The position numbers and the translations under genes were made by a program. Below, one piece after another: positions 1 to 14,257 of a stretch of DNA of 64,000 nucleotides (position 1 is the stretch's first letter; every line of letters begins with the position of its first letter). Under the pieces are notes generated by a model, which worked only from the letters and a program-made list of their open reading frames with translations, did not search any database and was not told where the DNA came from. The DNA comes from Euglena gracilis (Eukaryota > Euglenida > Euglenophyceae > Euglenales), in assembly GCA_039621445.1 (NCBI GenBank), contig CP154956.1:49068826-49132825 (forward strand), given 5' to 3'.

Positions 1-6
1 CACGAG

Positions 7-792
7 NNNNNNNNNNNNNNNNNNNNNNNNNNNNNNNNNNNNNNNNNNNNNNNNNNNNNNNNNNNNNNNNNNNNNNNNNNNNNNNNNNNNNNNNNNNNNN
101 NNNNNNNNNNNNNNNNNNNNNNNNNNNNNNNNNNNNNNNNNNNNNNNNNNNNNNNNNNNNNNNNNNNNNNNNNNNNNNNNNNNNNNNNNNNNNNNNNNNN
201 NNNNNNNNNNNNNNNNNNNNNNNNNNNNNNNNNNNNNNNNNNNNNNNNNNNNNNNNNNNNNNNNNNNNNNNNNNNNNNNNNNNNNNNNNNNNNNNNNNNN
301 NNNNNNNNNNNNNNNNNNNNNNNNNNNNNNNNNNNNNNNNNNNNNNNNNNNNNNNNNNNNNNNNNNNNNNNNNNNNNNNNNNNNNNNNNNNNNNNNNNNN
401 NNNNNNNNNNNNNNNNNNNNNNNNNNNNNNNNNNNNNNNNNNNNNNNNNNNNNNNNNNNNNNNNNNNNNNNNNNNNNNNNNNNNNNNNNNNNNNNNNNNN
501 NNNNNNNNNNNNNNNNNNNNNNNNNNNNNNNNNNNNNNNNNNNNNNNNNNNNNNNNNNNNNNNNNNNNNNNNNNNNNNNNNNNNNNNNNNNNNNNNNNNN
601 NNNNNNNNNNNNNNNNNNNNNNNNNNNNNNNNNNNNNNNNNNNNNNNNNNNNNNNNNNNNNNNNNNNNNNNNNNNNNNNNNNNNNNNNNNNNNNNNNNNN
701 NNNNNNNNNNNNNNNNNNNNNNNNNNNNNNNNNNNNNNNNNNNNNNNNNNNNNNNNNNNNNNNNNNNNNNNNNNNNNNNNNNNNNNNNNNNN
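7..792. other. Assembly gap
   Basis: A run of N. Nothing can be read here. The six bases before it are isolated from the rest of the window. Confidence 0.99.
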
Positions 793-796
793 TGCC

Positions 797-836
797 CGTC
801 GCTGGTGAGGCACGGCGCGGCGGTGGCCTGGCGGGG
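797..836 (+). CDS. Possible ankyrin-like exon fragment next to the gap
   Basis: The plus-strand frame reads LVRHGAAVAWRGAWDKQ, which resembles the end of one ankyrin helix and the start of the next repeat, with GC-rich third positions. It is cut by the gap and lies opposite in strand to gene A, so it may belong to another gene or be chance. Confidence 0.2.
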
Positions 837-1309
837 GGCGTGGGACAAGCAGGGAACCTTCAAAACCTTTTCGCCAAGAAAAAGCAAACCAGCAACCCTA
901 ATGGGTCGTTCGGCAGACTTTCAATACTGTGGGGGATTCTGAACGAGAGGATTTGCCCACAAGAAAAATTCTGTTGGAAAAATATTGGGCGAAGAGGATG
1001 GGTGGCGGTGCGGGGGTATCATAAAAATTTCAGCTTCAAAACATATGCACTCTCAGTTGCTGGCTCCAACTAGCTGGGGTTAGGGTTAGGTGTCTTGCAT
1101 GGGGATGAGATATATTTTTGCAATGCTGCCATACAGAGACCACACAAAAACCAACGAGGCGGAGGACCTCGGCCGTGATGGGGCAGATCAGTGACCCGGC
1201 AGCGTCTTGCAGAGGACGCCCCTCGTCGGACAACGTCCCCGGCACCCTCCATCAAACTGCCTCACAGCAGAGACCCCACCCCGGGCGAGGCCGGCACGTC
1301 ACCCCACAC

Positions 1310-1450
1310 CCCAGGGAGGAGGCCGGCCAGGGGGGCGGCCGCGGCGGCGGCCTTGCCGACAGCGGTGGTGGCAGCGGCGGCGGCGGCGGTCGGGGAGAGC
1401 AGCAGCCAGTGGGCGGTGTCCCTGGCCAGGCGGTGCAGCGTGCGGCGGGC
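1310..1450 (-). CDS. Gene A possible exon, Ala-rich
   Basis: The acceptor is CCTGGCAG/GCCCGC. It encodes ARRTLHRLARDTAHWLLLSP followed by an alanine-rich stretch. No recognisable domain. Confidence 0.4.
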
Positions 1451-4400
1451 CTGCCAGGGAGGGGGAGGGGCCGGAGGGGACCTGGGCGCGTTCGACACCG
1501 GGGGTGCCGAGCAGGCACCACTACCGCGGGGGACGGCAGCCGTGGACGGGGCAGCGGTGAACAGGGGACCGGGGACCCCTCCGCTGTGCGCAGCGAAAAA
1601 AGGAGTAATTTTTTTTGCCTACCCATTGTCACTGGTCACCAGGCATTACTTTTTTAAGGCGCCTTAAAAAACCTTAAAAACCTTAAAAAAATCACCCTGG
1701 GGAAGTTTTTCTTCCCTGTGATGACCTTAAAAAACCTTAAAAATTCTCCCCGGGAAAAAATTTTCTTGCAGCAAACAAATAATGGCATGTCTGAAACCCC
1801 GCATAAAGCCAGTCAATGCGGTTGTGAACAAACAATATGAAAACCGGATTGTTTGCCAAGGTTTCTGGCATTAGAGAGGTAGTGTGTAATGTTCAGTTGA
1901 ACGTGGGATGTGGCTGGCCAAAATTTTCCTGCCTTACGTGTGTACATTTGTACTGCTGCTCCCCAGCACACACGGCCTGTTGTTTTGGCCTCATCCGTTT
2001 GGCAGATAAGCGTAATGAATTGATGACGTGCAAGGGTGACTGTTGGACACTTTTCTGCAGCAGCACTGCGTTACAAGAAGACAAAATTTGGCACCTGAAA
2101 TACCCGGGATGTGTCGGGCCGGAGTCCATTTTCTGGTTTTCTCCATCATTTTTCCCTTGAAAAACGTAAAACACACCAGTTTTTGTGCATAATTTGTGGG
2201 GAGTGAATCCCACAGCTTTGATGCAACCAATCGAGTGGTAATGGTTCACCACTTCCTTGCATCCAAAGTAACGAGTGTTTGAGGGCTATCTCTCTCCGGC
2301 TGTTGGTTGCCATGAACTGGCGCCAGGTTGCCCCCCCAGTCTCACGCCCCAATTGCGGGGAATAACGTGGCCGCTTCGGTGGGTGCTGTTGCACCGGGGA
2401 GGTGGATGCCAGCCTGGTGGGTGTTGAAGCATCAACAGCTGATGGGGCTGCAGCAGCGGGTCATCAAGAGTGCCCAGGGGGGGGGGTCGTATGGAGTGAC
2501 CCAGGTCCCACTTTTAGAGTTTTCGGTCCCGCCACGCCGGGGAAACGCGAGGTTTTTCCAGGCAACCGCCACCGGATTCGGGGAGGATTGGCACTTAATT
2601 TTACTTAGGCGGCCGGATTTGCACTTAAGGGTTTTTTCTTTGAAATGGACGCATTTGCGCAAATGCACAAATTTTACGAAATGGGGGAATCACAAATGCC
2701 TGAGAACACAAGAAATATACAATTTCTGGCAACCACGTAACATTGCCAACCCAGAACTCGAAACCATCCATTTTTTTTTTCATTGCAATTACTTTAAATT
2801 TCTGACCCTATACAGGACATTTGCTTGCCTGTTGACAATAACTGTCATGGACCGCCCTGATCCCCATGCTTCGCCTTAGGCTTCTTCCTTGGGCGTTCCG
2901 AAGCCACAGAGGAGTCTGAAGCCATCGGGCCATCTTCGGGGTCTGACATTTTAGCTGAGGAAGAAAATGCCTTAAAAAACCTTAAACAATTTTAAAATCC
3001 TCAAAAAAACTTAAAAAAACCTTAAAAAACGCCTTAAAATTTTTTGAGAAATCTCGCCTTAAAAAATAATGCCTGCTGGTCGCTGTCACCCTCCACTGAC
3101 CCATCTCCTGAACCCGCCAAATCTTCAAACACTCTGGACGCAGGCAAAATAGCAGACCGGCGGGAAATAATGAAATTTATGGATAAAATGATCTTCTTGT
3201 CCCTGAACGCAAACAACTAGTGCTCTCGGGGCTGCTTTTGAATTGGGAGCGCTGGTGACCTTCCTCCGAATGAATCCTTTCGTTGGGGGGGGGGCATTTT
3301 GGGTTAATACTAAAAATGCCTGGTGCCTCGCGCCAAAAAGAAAAGACGACCAATCTAACCCGCCGTCCAAGCCAGAAAACCAGTCAGTGGGGGGGGGGGG
3401 GGGGGAGAGACTTACTTGTACCACCTGGCAAACCTGCAGCTCAGTCAGGGTGTACCGTTCTGCGAGGAAGGAGTGCATGGAGTGGATGGCCGGGTGCGCA
3501 GCAGGGTGGTCCTTGGGGGGCCTGGAAAACAACACTGCTGGGCAGTGCACAGGAATGGGAGAGGGACCAGGCGCTGGCCAGCACCTCCAGACACGGGGAA
3601 GGGGGGCACGACGGAAAAACCTTCCACAGGCTCTCCAAAATTGAAACGTTTGGAGGCACAGAGCTGGACCCAGGCAAGGCAGATGTGGCAACAAACTCCG
3701 AGACTCTGTGGCCAAGGAACTCCGGTAGCTGTTGCCTCTGAACGCCTCAAAAAGTCAATTTTTGGGCGAATTTCTCACACGACCAGGGTTGTGCCTCAAT
3801 AAACCTCCCTTGCGCAGCTGGGGTTTGCTGGAGGTGACCGCTTTTTGTTGGGTACTTGTCAAAGAAAATAATTACAAAAAATAATCGAAAGTTGGGTCTT
3901 TTGAAGATCATTTTTGTCGGTGGGTGTATGTTTGTTTGTCTTTTAGCTGAAGGCCAAGTTACGCATATACAGCCCAGCTGAGGTGTTTCCAGTCAGCCAA
4001 CCAGTCCCAACTTTGACCAGCCCGATCCAGCCCCAACCTAGCCCCCAATGCTGGGTTCCATGAATAAAAAAAACCCTTGAAAAGAGGGGACAGATGGGTC
4101 CACACCGGGGCAGCGGGGGCCAGCCGCTGGGGCCCCCCACGGCGGCCTGCACCGGGGCCCAGCCCCCTGCCCCAGCCAGCAGGCGGTCCACCACCGCCTC
4201 GCGGCCATGCGCCGCGGCGGTGACGATGGCGGGCGGGTCGGCCGCGGCGACCACCGCCTGCGGTGCCGGGTTTGGGGCGGGACCGCTCGGCGACGCACGC
4301 CCCGGCCAGACCCCCGCCCCTCGGCCACTGTGGCCGCAGGACTGACATCGCTGCCTGGGGAGGGGGGGTGGGCGGGGGGGGGGGGGGATACCCCGCCTTC

Positions 4401-7400
4401 AATCAGCGCCTCGACGACCCGCCTCATGGCCCGACGCAGGCGACTGTGAGGGAAGCAGTTCGTTCCGTCTTCCCCTGGCTGGTCCGGCGCAGGGCTGTGC
4501 TGTCGCATAGGAAGGGCGCGGTGGGGGAGGAGGTGGGGGAGGAAGGGATTGCGGTACACCCCTGGCAAACGCCAGGACACTTGACCAAAAATTTCGTCGT
4601 GTGAGTAAGAATAATTACACAGACACCAAGGATTTCGACTGCAAAAGTGCTCAAAATTCTCCCTCTAATCATCGCGCAACCGCGCACCACTTTTACGACC
4701 ACCCAATTTTGGTGGACAGTAGGTTGCCGAGGGGGCGTACGACCGGGGGCCCCCGGGGGGATGTGCATATTAAGACGGGAATAAAAAAGTTGCGAACGAA
4801 CCAGACAGCGAAGTTTATTATGTGTGACCCATTTTCGGCGTTTTTTCTCCTTGTTGTTGTGTTGTGATTTCAAGCAAACACACGAAATGTCCTGTTACGT
4901 TGGGCGACTATCTGGACAATTACGTCTCAGGCCGGCAAAATCGATGAGTAACTGGCAGTTTTGTGGCGCAGGATTGGGTTCCGGGAAGCACATTTATTAC
5001 GGAGGAGATTTCAGGCTCCCCGGCACTAACTGGGGGTGGCAAACATGGGTAGTCCTGGTGTGCAGCCCTGGTGAGCTGGGATGCAGAGCCGAAGCAGCGC
5101 CGCCACCACGTCTGCAAGGCCCGCCGCCGCGGCCTCCTGCAGACAGCGCCCGACATCGACAATACCCGTCGGTGTGGTGACGGACCCTGGTGGCTGGCGT
5201 GGTGAAGTTTGGAACTGCTGCCGGGCTGCGAGGGAAAGGCACCCGCTCCCACGAGGCCGCTGTTACTCCGGCTGGCGGGGTCGGGAAGCACACGTGCAGG
5301 AGGAGGCGCCCCTCCCAGAGGCGGTGGGCGTCCGCACCGCACGCGCCCAGCGCTTCCACGGCCGCGCCGTGGCCGTTCAACGCCGCTCTCCTGCGGAAGA
5401 CGCATGCATGGAAGATGCGCCGGGGGATGCAGAGAGGGAGTTTCCCATGCTGACAAAAATATATAAAAATAAATGATACGGAATACTCCAATGGCGGGGA
5501 AAAAAAACACAGATCGTGTGCTGAACGAATCGAAACAAAGACCACATGGCGTACCATATGGGGGTCAGCCCGTCGGAGCGGGGCAAATCGGCGTCTGCGT
5601 TGGCACTGACGAGCAGCCGGATGGCACCAGTGCAGCCTGCCGCGGCCGCCATGAAGACTGGGGTGACTCCTTGCGCAGTCTGGCACTGGAGGAAGACAGC
5701 TGGTAATCCAAGCAATTTGACACCAAAAGCTGTCAAAAAAAACACGTGTGCACATCTGCCCAAATGAAAAAAATTAAAATGCAAAAAATAACACACATGC
5801 TTCCACACACATAAAGACACACCCGCACGTCTGCTTGCGCATCAAGCAACATCTGGAGCAGTGTCTCATCGCCGTTCATAGAGGCGCCCAGCAACACCTC
5901 CGGCCGCTGTGGGTTGGCCCCTGAAGGTGAGCATCGGTTGAGCCGGCGTTGGCGCACAGCCCAGAACCATCCGGATGATAAACGAGCTTGAATTGCGAAC
6001 TCCAAATTGCGGTGTCGACCATGCGGGCTGTCGCTTGCCTCAACGTCTGGTGACAGTTTTGCCCCGCGCCACATGCACTTGTCATTGAAGAGCAACAGCC
6101 AGCAAAAGGAAAACTGTTCCACTGACACTTGACACTGAAGCTGGGGGAAAGAGTCGTCTGCTCGTCCAGATTTGACGAATTCGTACCACGTGGTTGCAAT
6201 TTGAAATCAGTTTCAACACATTTTGGATGGCACTCCCCCAAAGGGGGCTTGACTTTGTTCCATCAAAAAATGAACGACCGTTTTCAGTTGCGGACCTGGA
6301 AGACGACATCAGGAGGGAGATGTGTGAGTTGGGGGGTGGTAAGGGGGGGGGAGTGAGGGAGCCGTGTGTCCAGCCGCCTTCAAGTGGCTGATGAGAACCT
6401 CCCTTTTCACTCAACAGGGACAGGGTGAGCAGGGTACGCCCTCCAGCCGTTGAAAGATGATTGAAGACCAAACAATCTCGGAACGGAAAGGTTGATTGCC
6501 ACAACTCCAACCCGCAATGAAACCCTGACCCCAAACCATCTCCGATACCCCTTCCTGCGTGTGCCCTGCTTCGGCACCAGCGCCGGGTCCCTGTGCCCCC
6601 AACGTTGGGGGCAGAGGCTTCCCAGAGAGGGAGACCCCCGGCAGGCGGACACCGACACGAGCGGCGCGCGGGCACACCGGCGGCCAGCAGGCAGGCGGCG
6701 GCGTCCCGGTGGCCGTGGAGGCAGCTGGCGGCCAGCGCCTCCGGGAGGTTGGCGGGGGGCAAGCGGTGGTCCGCCAGGAACGTGAGCAGCGGCGGGAGGG
6801 AGGCCGCCCAGCCACGCGGGAAGCCCCGAGCCACGGGCCGACGCTCAGCCCCGATGGACCGAGTGACACGAACACAATCCACGATAGAATGATAAAACAC
6901 AATATCTGACACATATTTTAATTTGTATACATATGTGATATGTAAGTGGATGTATCCACACACATTCATCTGTATATGCACACACTGACATACAACACTT
7001 TAATAAATAACACATACGCATGTGCACACCTGTATGGATATGTGCACACATTTCTGCAATACAATTTCGTGACACGCTTCACCAACACGGAAATGGCCAC
7101 TGTGCAGAAAGTCACTCTGACAGACATATTGCTGCACAAAGATAACCACAGACACGTTGCATAGGCTGATATGCGTGAGGCTTTTGTTGGATGGCGCAGG
7201 CATTGATGGCGCAGCAGATTGTCTCTCTGACTTGCATGCTCCAGTCTGCAAAAAAGGAAAAACACACATGATGGGCTCCGGTTTCTTACAACCACGGAGG
7301 CAACAAAAAAAAGCAACAGAAAAGTTTTAGTGCTTTTGGTGCAACAGAAAAGAGTTGTTTGGTGCTTCGTCAACTGTATGCGTGCTGGGAAGGAGAGTTC

Positions 7401-10400
7401 AATTGACCCGTTATTCCCTGAACTTTGGTTCGGTGGGGGGTAAAAAAAAATCGGGCGAGACTGGGGTGGGAACCCCCCCCCGAGGGTCTGGTAGTGTCCG
7501 GCTCATAAAGCGTCCGGCTCAGAATTACAATGCATCAGAACATAAAGAACCGTGAATTTCTGCAGCAGGAAAAAAGGAGATGGACAAAATCCACCTACCC
7601 CGAAGGAAGGGGGGAAATCAGTGAAATGGGAAAAAACTCCATCCAATCATCCAGAGAGAGATCAAACGCACCCATAGCAAAGATGCGCTACAGACTTGGG
7701 TGAAGAGAAATGTTCTGCCCGGTTAATCACCAGGACTTGAAAGGCAGAAGGACAAGTGGCCTGCAGCTATTCTGACACGGGCGAAGGGTCTGCCCGCCAA
7801 CGGAAATCCATGGGGGTCCCGAATCCCCCGGGGGTGGGCACGGACCCAGCGAGGCGGAGCGATGTTGACCGAGGGCCTTCAGGGCCGCCCCCGTCACCTC
7901 CGGCCGCTGCCACCACTCCTCCGGGTGGAACCCGCCGTCCCCTGCCACATGCCCCAGAGCGAACCAGAGACCCCAGCAATTGGAACCTTTCCCTGGGCCA
8001 ACCCGCCGCTCAAGTCAGAGATGAGTATTACCGATACGATTCGAAATGCCCCTTCAATTGATGACGACTGCACCGGAAACTCGGATTTGAACCGACTGTG
8101 GCTTCCTTTGTTTTGATTTTGGCATCGATGGGGTACCGCACAATTTTGTACGCCGACTCCGTCGAATGCGGTTGTTTTGCGGTTGCAACACCACTGAGGG
8201 ATGATGGCTTGTTGAGATCTTCTAAAGAGTACCCGCCGGTTTGTTTGTTACCCAAGCAGGCGACGTTGAGGCCGGCTCGAGGCAACCAAAAGCAAAAGGG
8301 GGTCAAAAACAAAAGGCAGGACGGAAGCCGCAATCCAAATAATTGTGTCACGGCGACGAATCTGCCACTTTTGCGTGCGTGCAAAATCAGGGGGCTTTGT
8401 CCCACTTGCAAACGACTGGATATTTCTTCCTTGCGGGGTGGGAATGAAGGGACAGATTTTTAACCTGTTTCTGCAAACCTATCGCTCTCTGGAGTGCTGG
8501 CAACATCGAAAGTGCTTAAGCTTTTGCCAAACAGACACAACCGGTTGATAATGCAGAAAGAAGATCACAACCCAAGCACTTTGGAGGTTTTCCTCCAAAA
8601 TGAATACTTATATCTCCCTGTTATTTGCCCCTTCATTCACAATTACATGCATGAGATAATCTGCAGCTTGATAATGTACTACTGCACACTGTTTGAAGAA
8701 ACATTGCTGGAAAAAATATGGGCACAATTCTTGAAAAGGTGCAAAAAAAAAGAGCGAAGATGGTGTCTGCGTTGCAGCAGCGATGACAACTTGCATTGGG
8801 ACGGGGGGGGGGGCACCTGCGATCAGAATGGGGAGGGGGTTGGCGCCGGCATGCAGCAGGGCCAACGGTGCCAGGGCCACATCCCTGCCCTGCCTCAGCG
8901 ATAATATCCAGCTCGATCAGCCGAGCAACTGTTTGACTGATCCAAACGAGGCAGGGGTTCTCCCCCTCGGTTACCCCCTCTCCCCAAAGATCCAGGCTGG
9001 GAACCGGCTTCCCAACTATCGTATTTTGCCCCCCCCCCCTCGTGTTGGGCTATTTGGGCCCATTCCCAACACCGGTGAGAACCAGTGCCACGAAAAAGAG
9101 GCGCCAGGTTATGGGAACCAGCCTGTTTTCCCTCCCCCCCGCCAGGCCACTCAGGCACCCCCAAGGACAAAGGCCCCGCTGAATAAACTTGGAGTGGTCA
9201 GGGGTCCGGCCACGGCTGCAAGCCCACTTCTGTGTCATTTGGGGCGGTCGGCAGGGCTGCCACCGGGCGCAGCCCTGCCCACCACGTCCGGGTCCCCCCG
9301 CTGCGCCGCCACCATGAGGGGCGTCGTGCCGTCCTGCGCCGGCCTGTGGGCGGCGGGCAGGGCTCGGGAGAGGCGGGGGAGGCCACCGCCAACGGCCGGG
9401 GAGGGGGTCGGGGGATTATTTGGTGGTTCCATGGCACCACGTGAATGCTCCGGTTTTAATCCTTGGGGGAAATCAAAAAATGTGGAAAAAATGCAGAAGA
9501 TTTGCGGAAATTTCCTTCGGCAATCCTGGGGGGAGAATTCCCTTTCGCGATTGCTCAAATTGGGAGTTCAGATGAGGCACCTACATTGCTTCTCCCTGGA
9601 AAAGAGATGCCAGTGTTCTTACCTTGATCGCACTTGACCAGGAGTTGGCTTGGTGCATCACAATCCCCCATTTGTCTTTTGGAAAATTTCCTTTGTTTTA
9701 TTTGCACGAATGCGCAAGTGGACCACCAGCACGTTTGCACAAATTGAACATTTGCGAATGGTTATTCAACTGGTGCATTCAAGCCATCAGAAATGAAAAA
9801 TTCTCTTTGAAAAATGAAATGCAGTTCACCCTCTCGGTCTTTCAGCCCAGAAACGAAATTCAGTGCACCGGCTGCGAAATGGATGGGTTTCCTGACCTGA
9901 AAAAAACTAGGCGTTCAGGGGGTATAATGCAACACTGTGACACGCTTTCCTTGACCAACTGAAACACGCTGCACAACCCCTCAACTTCATGGGCGCTGTT
10001 CTTCCACTGCTCTTGCCTCAGAAAAAGCTGCTATTAAATAACAAAATTGAAAGATTATTTTGGTTAACTTGCGCAACTTCGTAAATGAACAACACAGGCG
10101 GTCCACTTGTGCAATTGCGAAAATGGACCACTCAAAAAATACTGGCAAAAGTTGTCTGGTACCACAAACAGGCTGCCTTTTACCAACCCCGGGGGGGGGT
10201 GCCTTGTGGTGCCTGCCCAGGCAGGCACTACCCCCCCCCTGGGGGGGGGTCGGATCGGCCTGCACCCAGGCACATTCCTTTGAAAACAGGCCATTTTTGG
10301 CTCCCGGCGCCAAAGGCGCCGGGGTCTGTGCTAGGGCACTTTTGGCTGTGTGCCCCCCCCCCCCCCCGGAGTGCCTTGGAGTGCCTGCCCAGGCAAGCAC

Positions 10401-13106
10401 CCCCCCCCCCCCCCGGGGGGGGGGCGGCACCACCTTAAAAAGCAGCCTGACCACAAAAATATAAAGAGGGAAGACCACTATTTCATAAAGACAGGTCGGT
10501 TAAATGCGAGATCCGTCGATCAAGGCATCTCATTTCCAAGCAATGTCGGCACCTTATCTGAACTCTTAAATTTGAGCATCGGCCAAAAGGAATTCCCCCT
10601 CGGACTACAGAAGGAAATATCCCCAAATCTTCCGCATTTTTCTGGCATAGCAGGCTTTTGTTGACTTTGAAATTGTTCATTTGCTCATTCCGAAAATGGG
10701 CTTTTTTGTAGCTGTCACAGAGTCTCAACAAAAATGGGTGACGTGTCTAACCTCCCACTCAATTCAGCTGTTAAGTGGTGGCAATCCTGCTGTCCTTTTT
10801 TATCCCTCCATCTGCCACAAATGGGAGAGTCCTCTGAAATGCAATTCTTTTGTAGCTGACTTCAATTTTCCAGGCGCCTGAAAAAACTGTAAAAAAAAAA
10901 CTTGAAAAAAACCTAAAAAAAATCATCCTGGAAAATTTTCGAATTTCGAGCACAAAAGAAATTGCAAAATCTCAGCAAAAACAACGCGACTCTGGGAAAA
11001 AATTCTGGTTTTGCTGGAACATTGCTATCCACCCAAAATTCAAAAAAATGGGTTTTTGAACGTTTTGATTTTCAACCTGGACGACGATGGTTCGATGCCT
11101 GGACTGCCATTGAAATAGATAACTTAAAATTTCTCAAAATTCTCAAAATGCCTGAAAAAACTTTTTAAAAAAACCGCCTTAAAAATTAAAAAAAATGAAA
11201 CTTTTTTTTCTTAAAAATAATAATGCCCAAAATCCTCTACAGGGTGCTGCTGGGCTTCAAAACGCAAATAAAGGGGTGGATCTGCCACCCAACCTCCAGA
11301 ACACCACTTTGCTCTGCCGGCAGTTGCGGCGGACAAGCCCAGGGTTTGTAAAGTTTTGGGTTTGTTTTGTTTCCCAGGGGTACCCAAGCGGCTCATTTTA
11401 CGGGCCATGCTTGTGCTTACCGACCGGGGGGGGAGGGGGGGGGTGGGTGCTATAAGGTGCCTGCCCCTAGCAGGCACACCCCCCCCCGGGGGGATAGGGG
11501 TCCGGGCCGGACCCAGAAAATTTTCATTGAAAATGGCCTTTTCCGAGCCCCCGGCGCCTTCGGCGCCGGGGTCGGAGGGGGGGTGCCTGCTAGGGGCAGG
11601 CACCCCCCAAAACCCTACCCCCCCGGGGGGGGTCGGATCGGGTGCTATGGGGTGCCTGCCCCTAGCACCCCCCCCCCCGTGGGGTAGGCACCCGACTAAG
11701 CACAAGCCTGTTACGGGCTGCAAAACAAGACCAAGTTTTGCCCAGGTTTCGACCCAGAAAATGACGGCGATGCACTGAGGGGAGAGCCGACGTGCAACCA
11801 GCAGTTCAAAAACCTGGACCCAAACCCCAGGAAAATTGCGCAATTGCTCTAGTGGGCAGAATACGACTTAGATGCAGGATCGGCTGCCAAAGACCAACCA
11901 AGCCGTTGCTCAAAGCTGTGCAAGAACCTTCCCTCTCGGGGGGCTCGCTGTGCGGGAATGGAAAAGAAACTCTTCCTCCGTTGGATTCATTTTGGGCAGT
12001 CTCCAAAAATGATTTTAGGAAAAGCAGACATCCGAAAACTGGGCCCTCCGGCGGACGGAACCCCCGCCTCGGCCCCCCCTCTCCCCGCCGGTGAAGGTCC
12101 GACGCAGGGGGCCCGGCGGGGCGGACCGGTTCGCGTCCGCCGCCGCGGCCAGCAGGCAGCGCACCACGGCGCCCGCGCCGGGCCCCAGCCGGCCCCGGCA
12201 GGCGGCGTGCAGCGCCCGGTTTGCGGCGGCGTCCGCTGCGTCCACCGCCGCCCCGCGGGCAAGCAGCTGCTGGACCACCTGTGGCGGGGCCAGTGTGCCG
12301 GCCCAAGGCCGGCCGCGGCCACGGGCAATGCCACTGTGGCATGCCGAGAAAGAGGCAAATGGGCGAGAAAGAGGCGGCGATGGGCACAGCATCCCCGGTT
12401 CGAACCCAACCGGCTGAAATGACAGTTGTTAAGACACCGTCGCCCCAAAAAGGTGGCTGCCCCAAAATGCATGGCAGAGCAGACGGCCCATCCACTGGAG
12501 GGGGGGGGGCACACCTCCGGGTGGCCCGCCTCGGCGGCCGCGTGGAGTGGCCGGCCGGCGGGGTCGCCATTGACGTCCGCGGCGGCGGCCAGCAAGGCGG
12601 CCACCACCGGCGCGTAGCCCCGCGCCGCGGCAGCCACCAGCGGGGGTCGGCCCTGCCGAGCGCAACGGGAGAGGGGCGGACGGCACTCGGGGCACGTGCC
12701 AGCCAGGTGGGCGAGTGGGGGTGGAGCACACGCTGCCCGATGCATGACTGGTACTACACATGCACGCAACTTAATTCACCACACCTGGAATCCACGTTCG
12801 TTGACCGCCCTGGGAAGCTGTTACCACACGTTTTTGCACTTGTGGGAAATGACAATCGGGGCACACAGCTACTTGATTGAAGCCAACAGGAACACACGTC
12901 AGCTGTGCAGATCGCATTGGGGTCCACCCTGGCGGAACACAAATGCTCCACCATCTGCGCAAAAGGGGAGATTTTCCGACTTACCACGATGTTGGGAATC
13001 TGGATCACATTTTCAAAAAAACTAAATTTCAAAAAAAATCAAAAATTTCGGAAAAAATTGAAGGCGAAGGAAATAGTCATTTTTTGTTGGGTTCATTTTC
13101 CCTGAA

Positions 13107-13138
<32 letters not shown>

Positions 13139-14224
13139 CAGCCATCCTCTTAACGAACCCCCCCCCTGGGGTCGTTACATGTGTCCGGGGGGGTCGGCGA
13201 AAATTTTTGAGTTAGTAATGGAATAGGGTTAGGGTTAGGAGTTAGGCCTAACTTTATGCCTACCTTATAGATCAGTGTTAAATGTACAAGTTAAGCCTAA
13301 AGTTAGGGCTAACTCCTAACCCGAACCCTATTCCATCAATAAGGCAAAAAAAATTGACCCCCCTGGACATCTACATCTACATATACCTTTATTTCTACAT
13401 GTCTATATACATATGCATACACACATACATACATACATACGTACATACATACATACATACATACATACATACATACATACATACATACATACATACATAC
13501 ATACATACATACATACATACATACATACATACATACATACATACATACATACATACATACATACATGTATCTTGTCAATTTTTTTTGCCATTTTTGGTCA
13601 ACAAAATGCTTTTTTTGTATTTTTTGCGATTTGTAATCTGATACATTGATAGATGGGTCTATAATATGTATGTGTAAGTGAACATGTAAAAGGGTATACG
13701 TAAGCATGCGCAGATGTGTGTTTATGTGCACATGTTCTCTAAATCGGGTCCAAAACACGGAAAGTTTCACAGTCAAAATTTTTTCAACGAAAATCAAAAA
13801 ATCACCAGAAAAAAAACACAAAAAAAAGCAAAGTGCAGAAACGTAACTTTTGCCAAAATCAAAAATGCAAAAGAAACACAAAAAAAAAACGCATTTGCGT
13901 CCCCCCCCCCGCTCCCACCCAAACTCCTTCTTCAATCCAAACCCTGCTTGGACTCAGTCCTTCCACACATGTTGGTGATAACACTTTCCATCTGGCACGG
14001 GAACAACACCTCCACATTGCCAAGTTCTGCCGCGTAGCCCATCGCTCTCTGTCTGGAACCTGCACAGGGTATGGTGGGGTCTGCCTTCGCCTGCAGCAGA
14101 ATCTCCACGACCTATGGTTAGAAGGGAAAAGAGGACACTTTTCCAATCATTTGGTTTGGAGCTTGCATATTCATCCGTCTTCATTCCCATTCATACATAC
14201 ATACACAAACACATCCCCCCACAC

Positions 14225-14257
<33 letters not shown>

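Larger units (their letters stand above)
9345..12110. other. Large intron of gene A
   Basis: Contains two G/C foldback elements (10186-10435 and 11418-11697) and A-rich stretches. No exon with ankyrin signature or good third-position bias was seen. Confidence 0.5.

Noticed and set aside
2595-2620. Another TE-L terminus at CTTAGGCGGCCGG
   Set aside because: Only the first ten bases match and there is no partner end, palindrome or duplication.
2328-2879. Plus-strand frame with WWVLKHQQLMGLQQRVIKSA
   Set aside because: The segment is protein-like but short; no splice signals were confirmed and the rest of the frame is not coding-like.
12380-12425. Possible tRNA because of GGTTCGAACCC (B-box-like)
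   Set aside because: Flanking bases do not form a T stem on either strand and no D or anticodon arm is present.
13225-13245. Chromosome end at TTAGGG repeats
   Set aside because: Only two units, inside a small inverted repeat within an intron.
13282-13641. Long open frames across CATA, CA, GT and CACACC microsatellites (also 22.1, 26.6 and 29.1 kb)
   Set aside because: Simple-sequence artefacts present on both strands.
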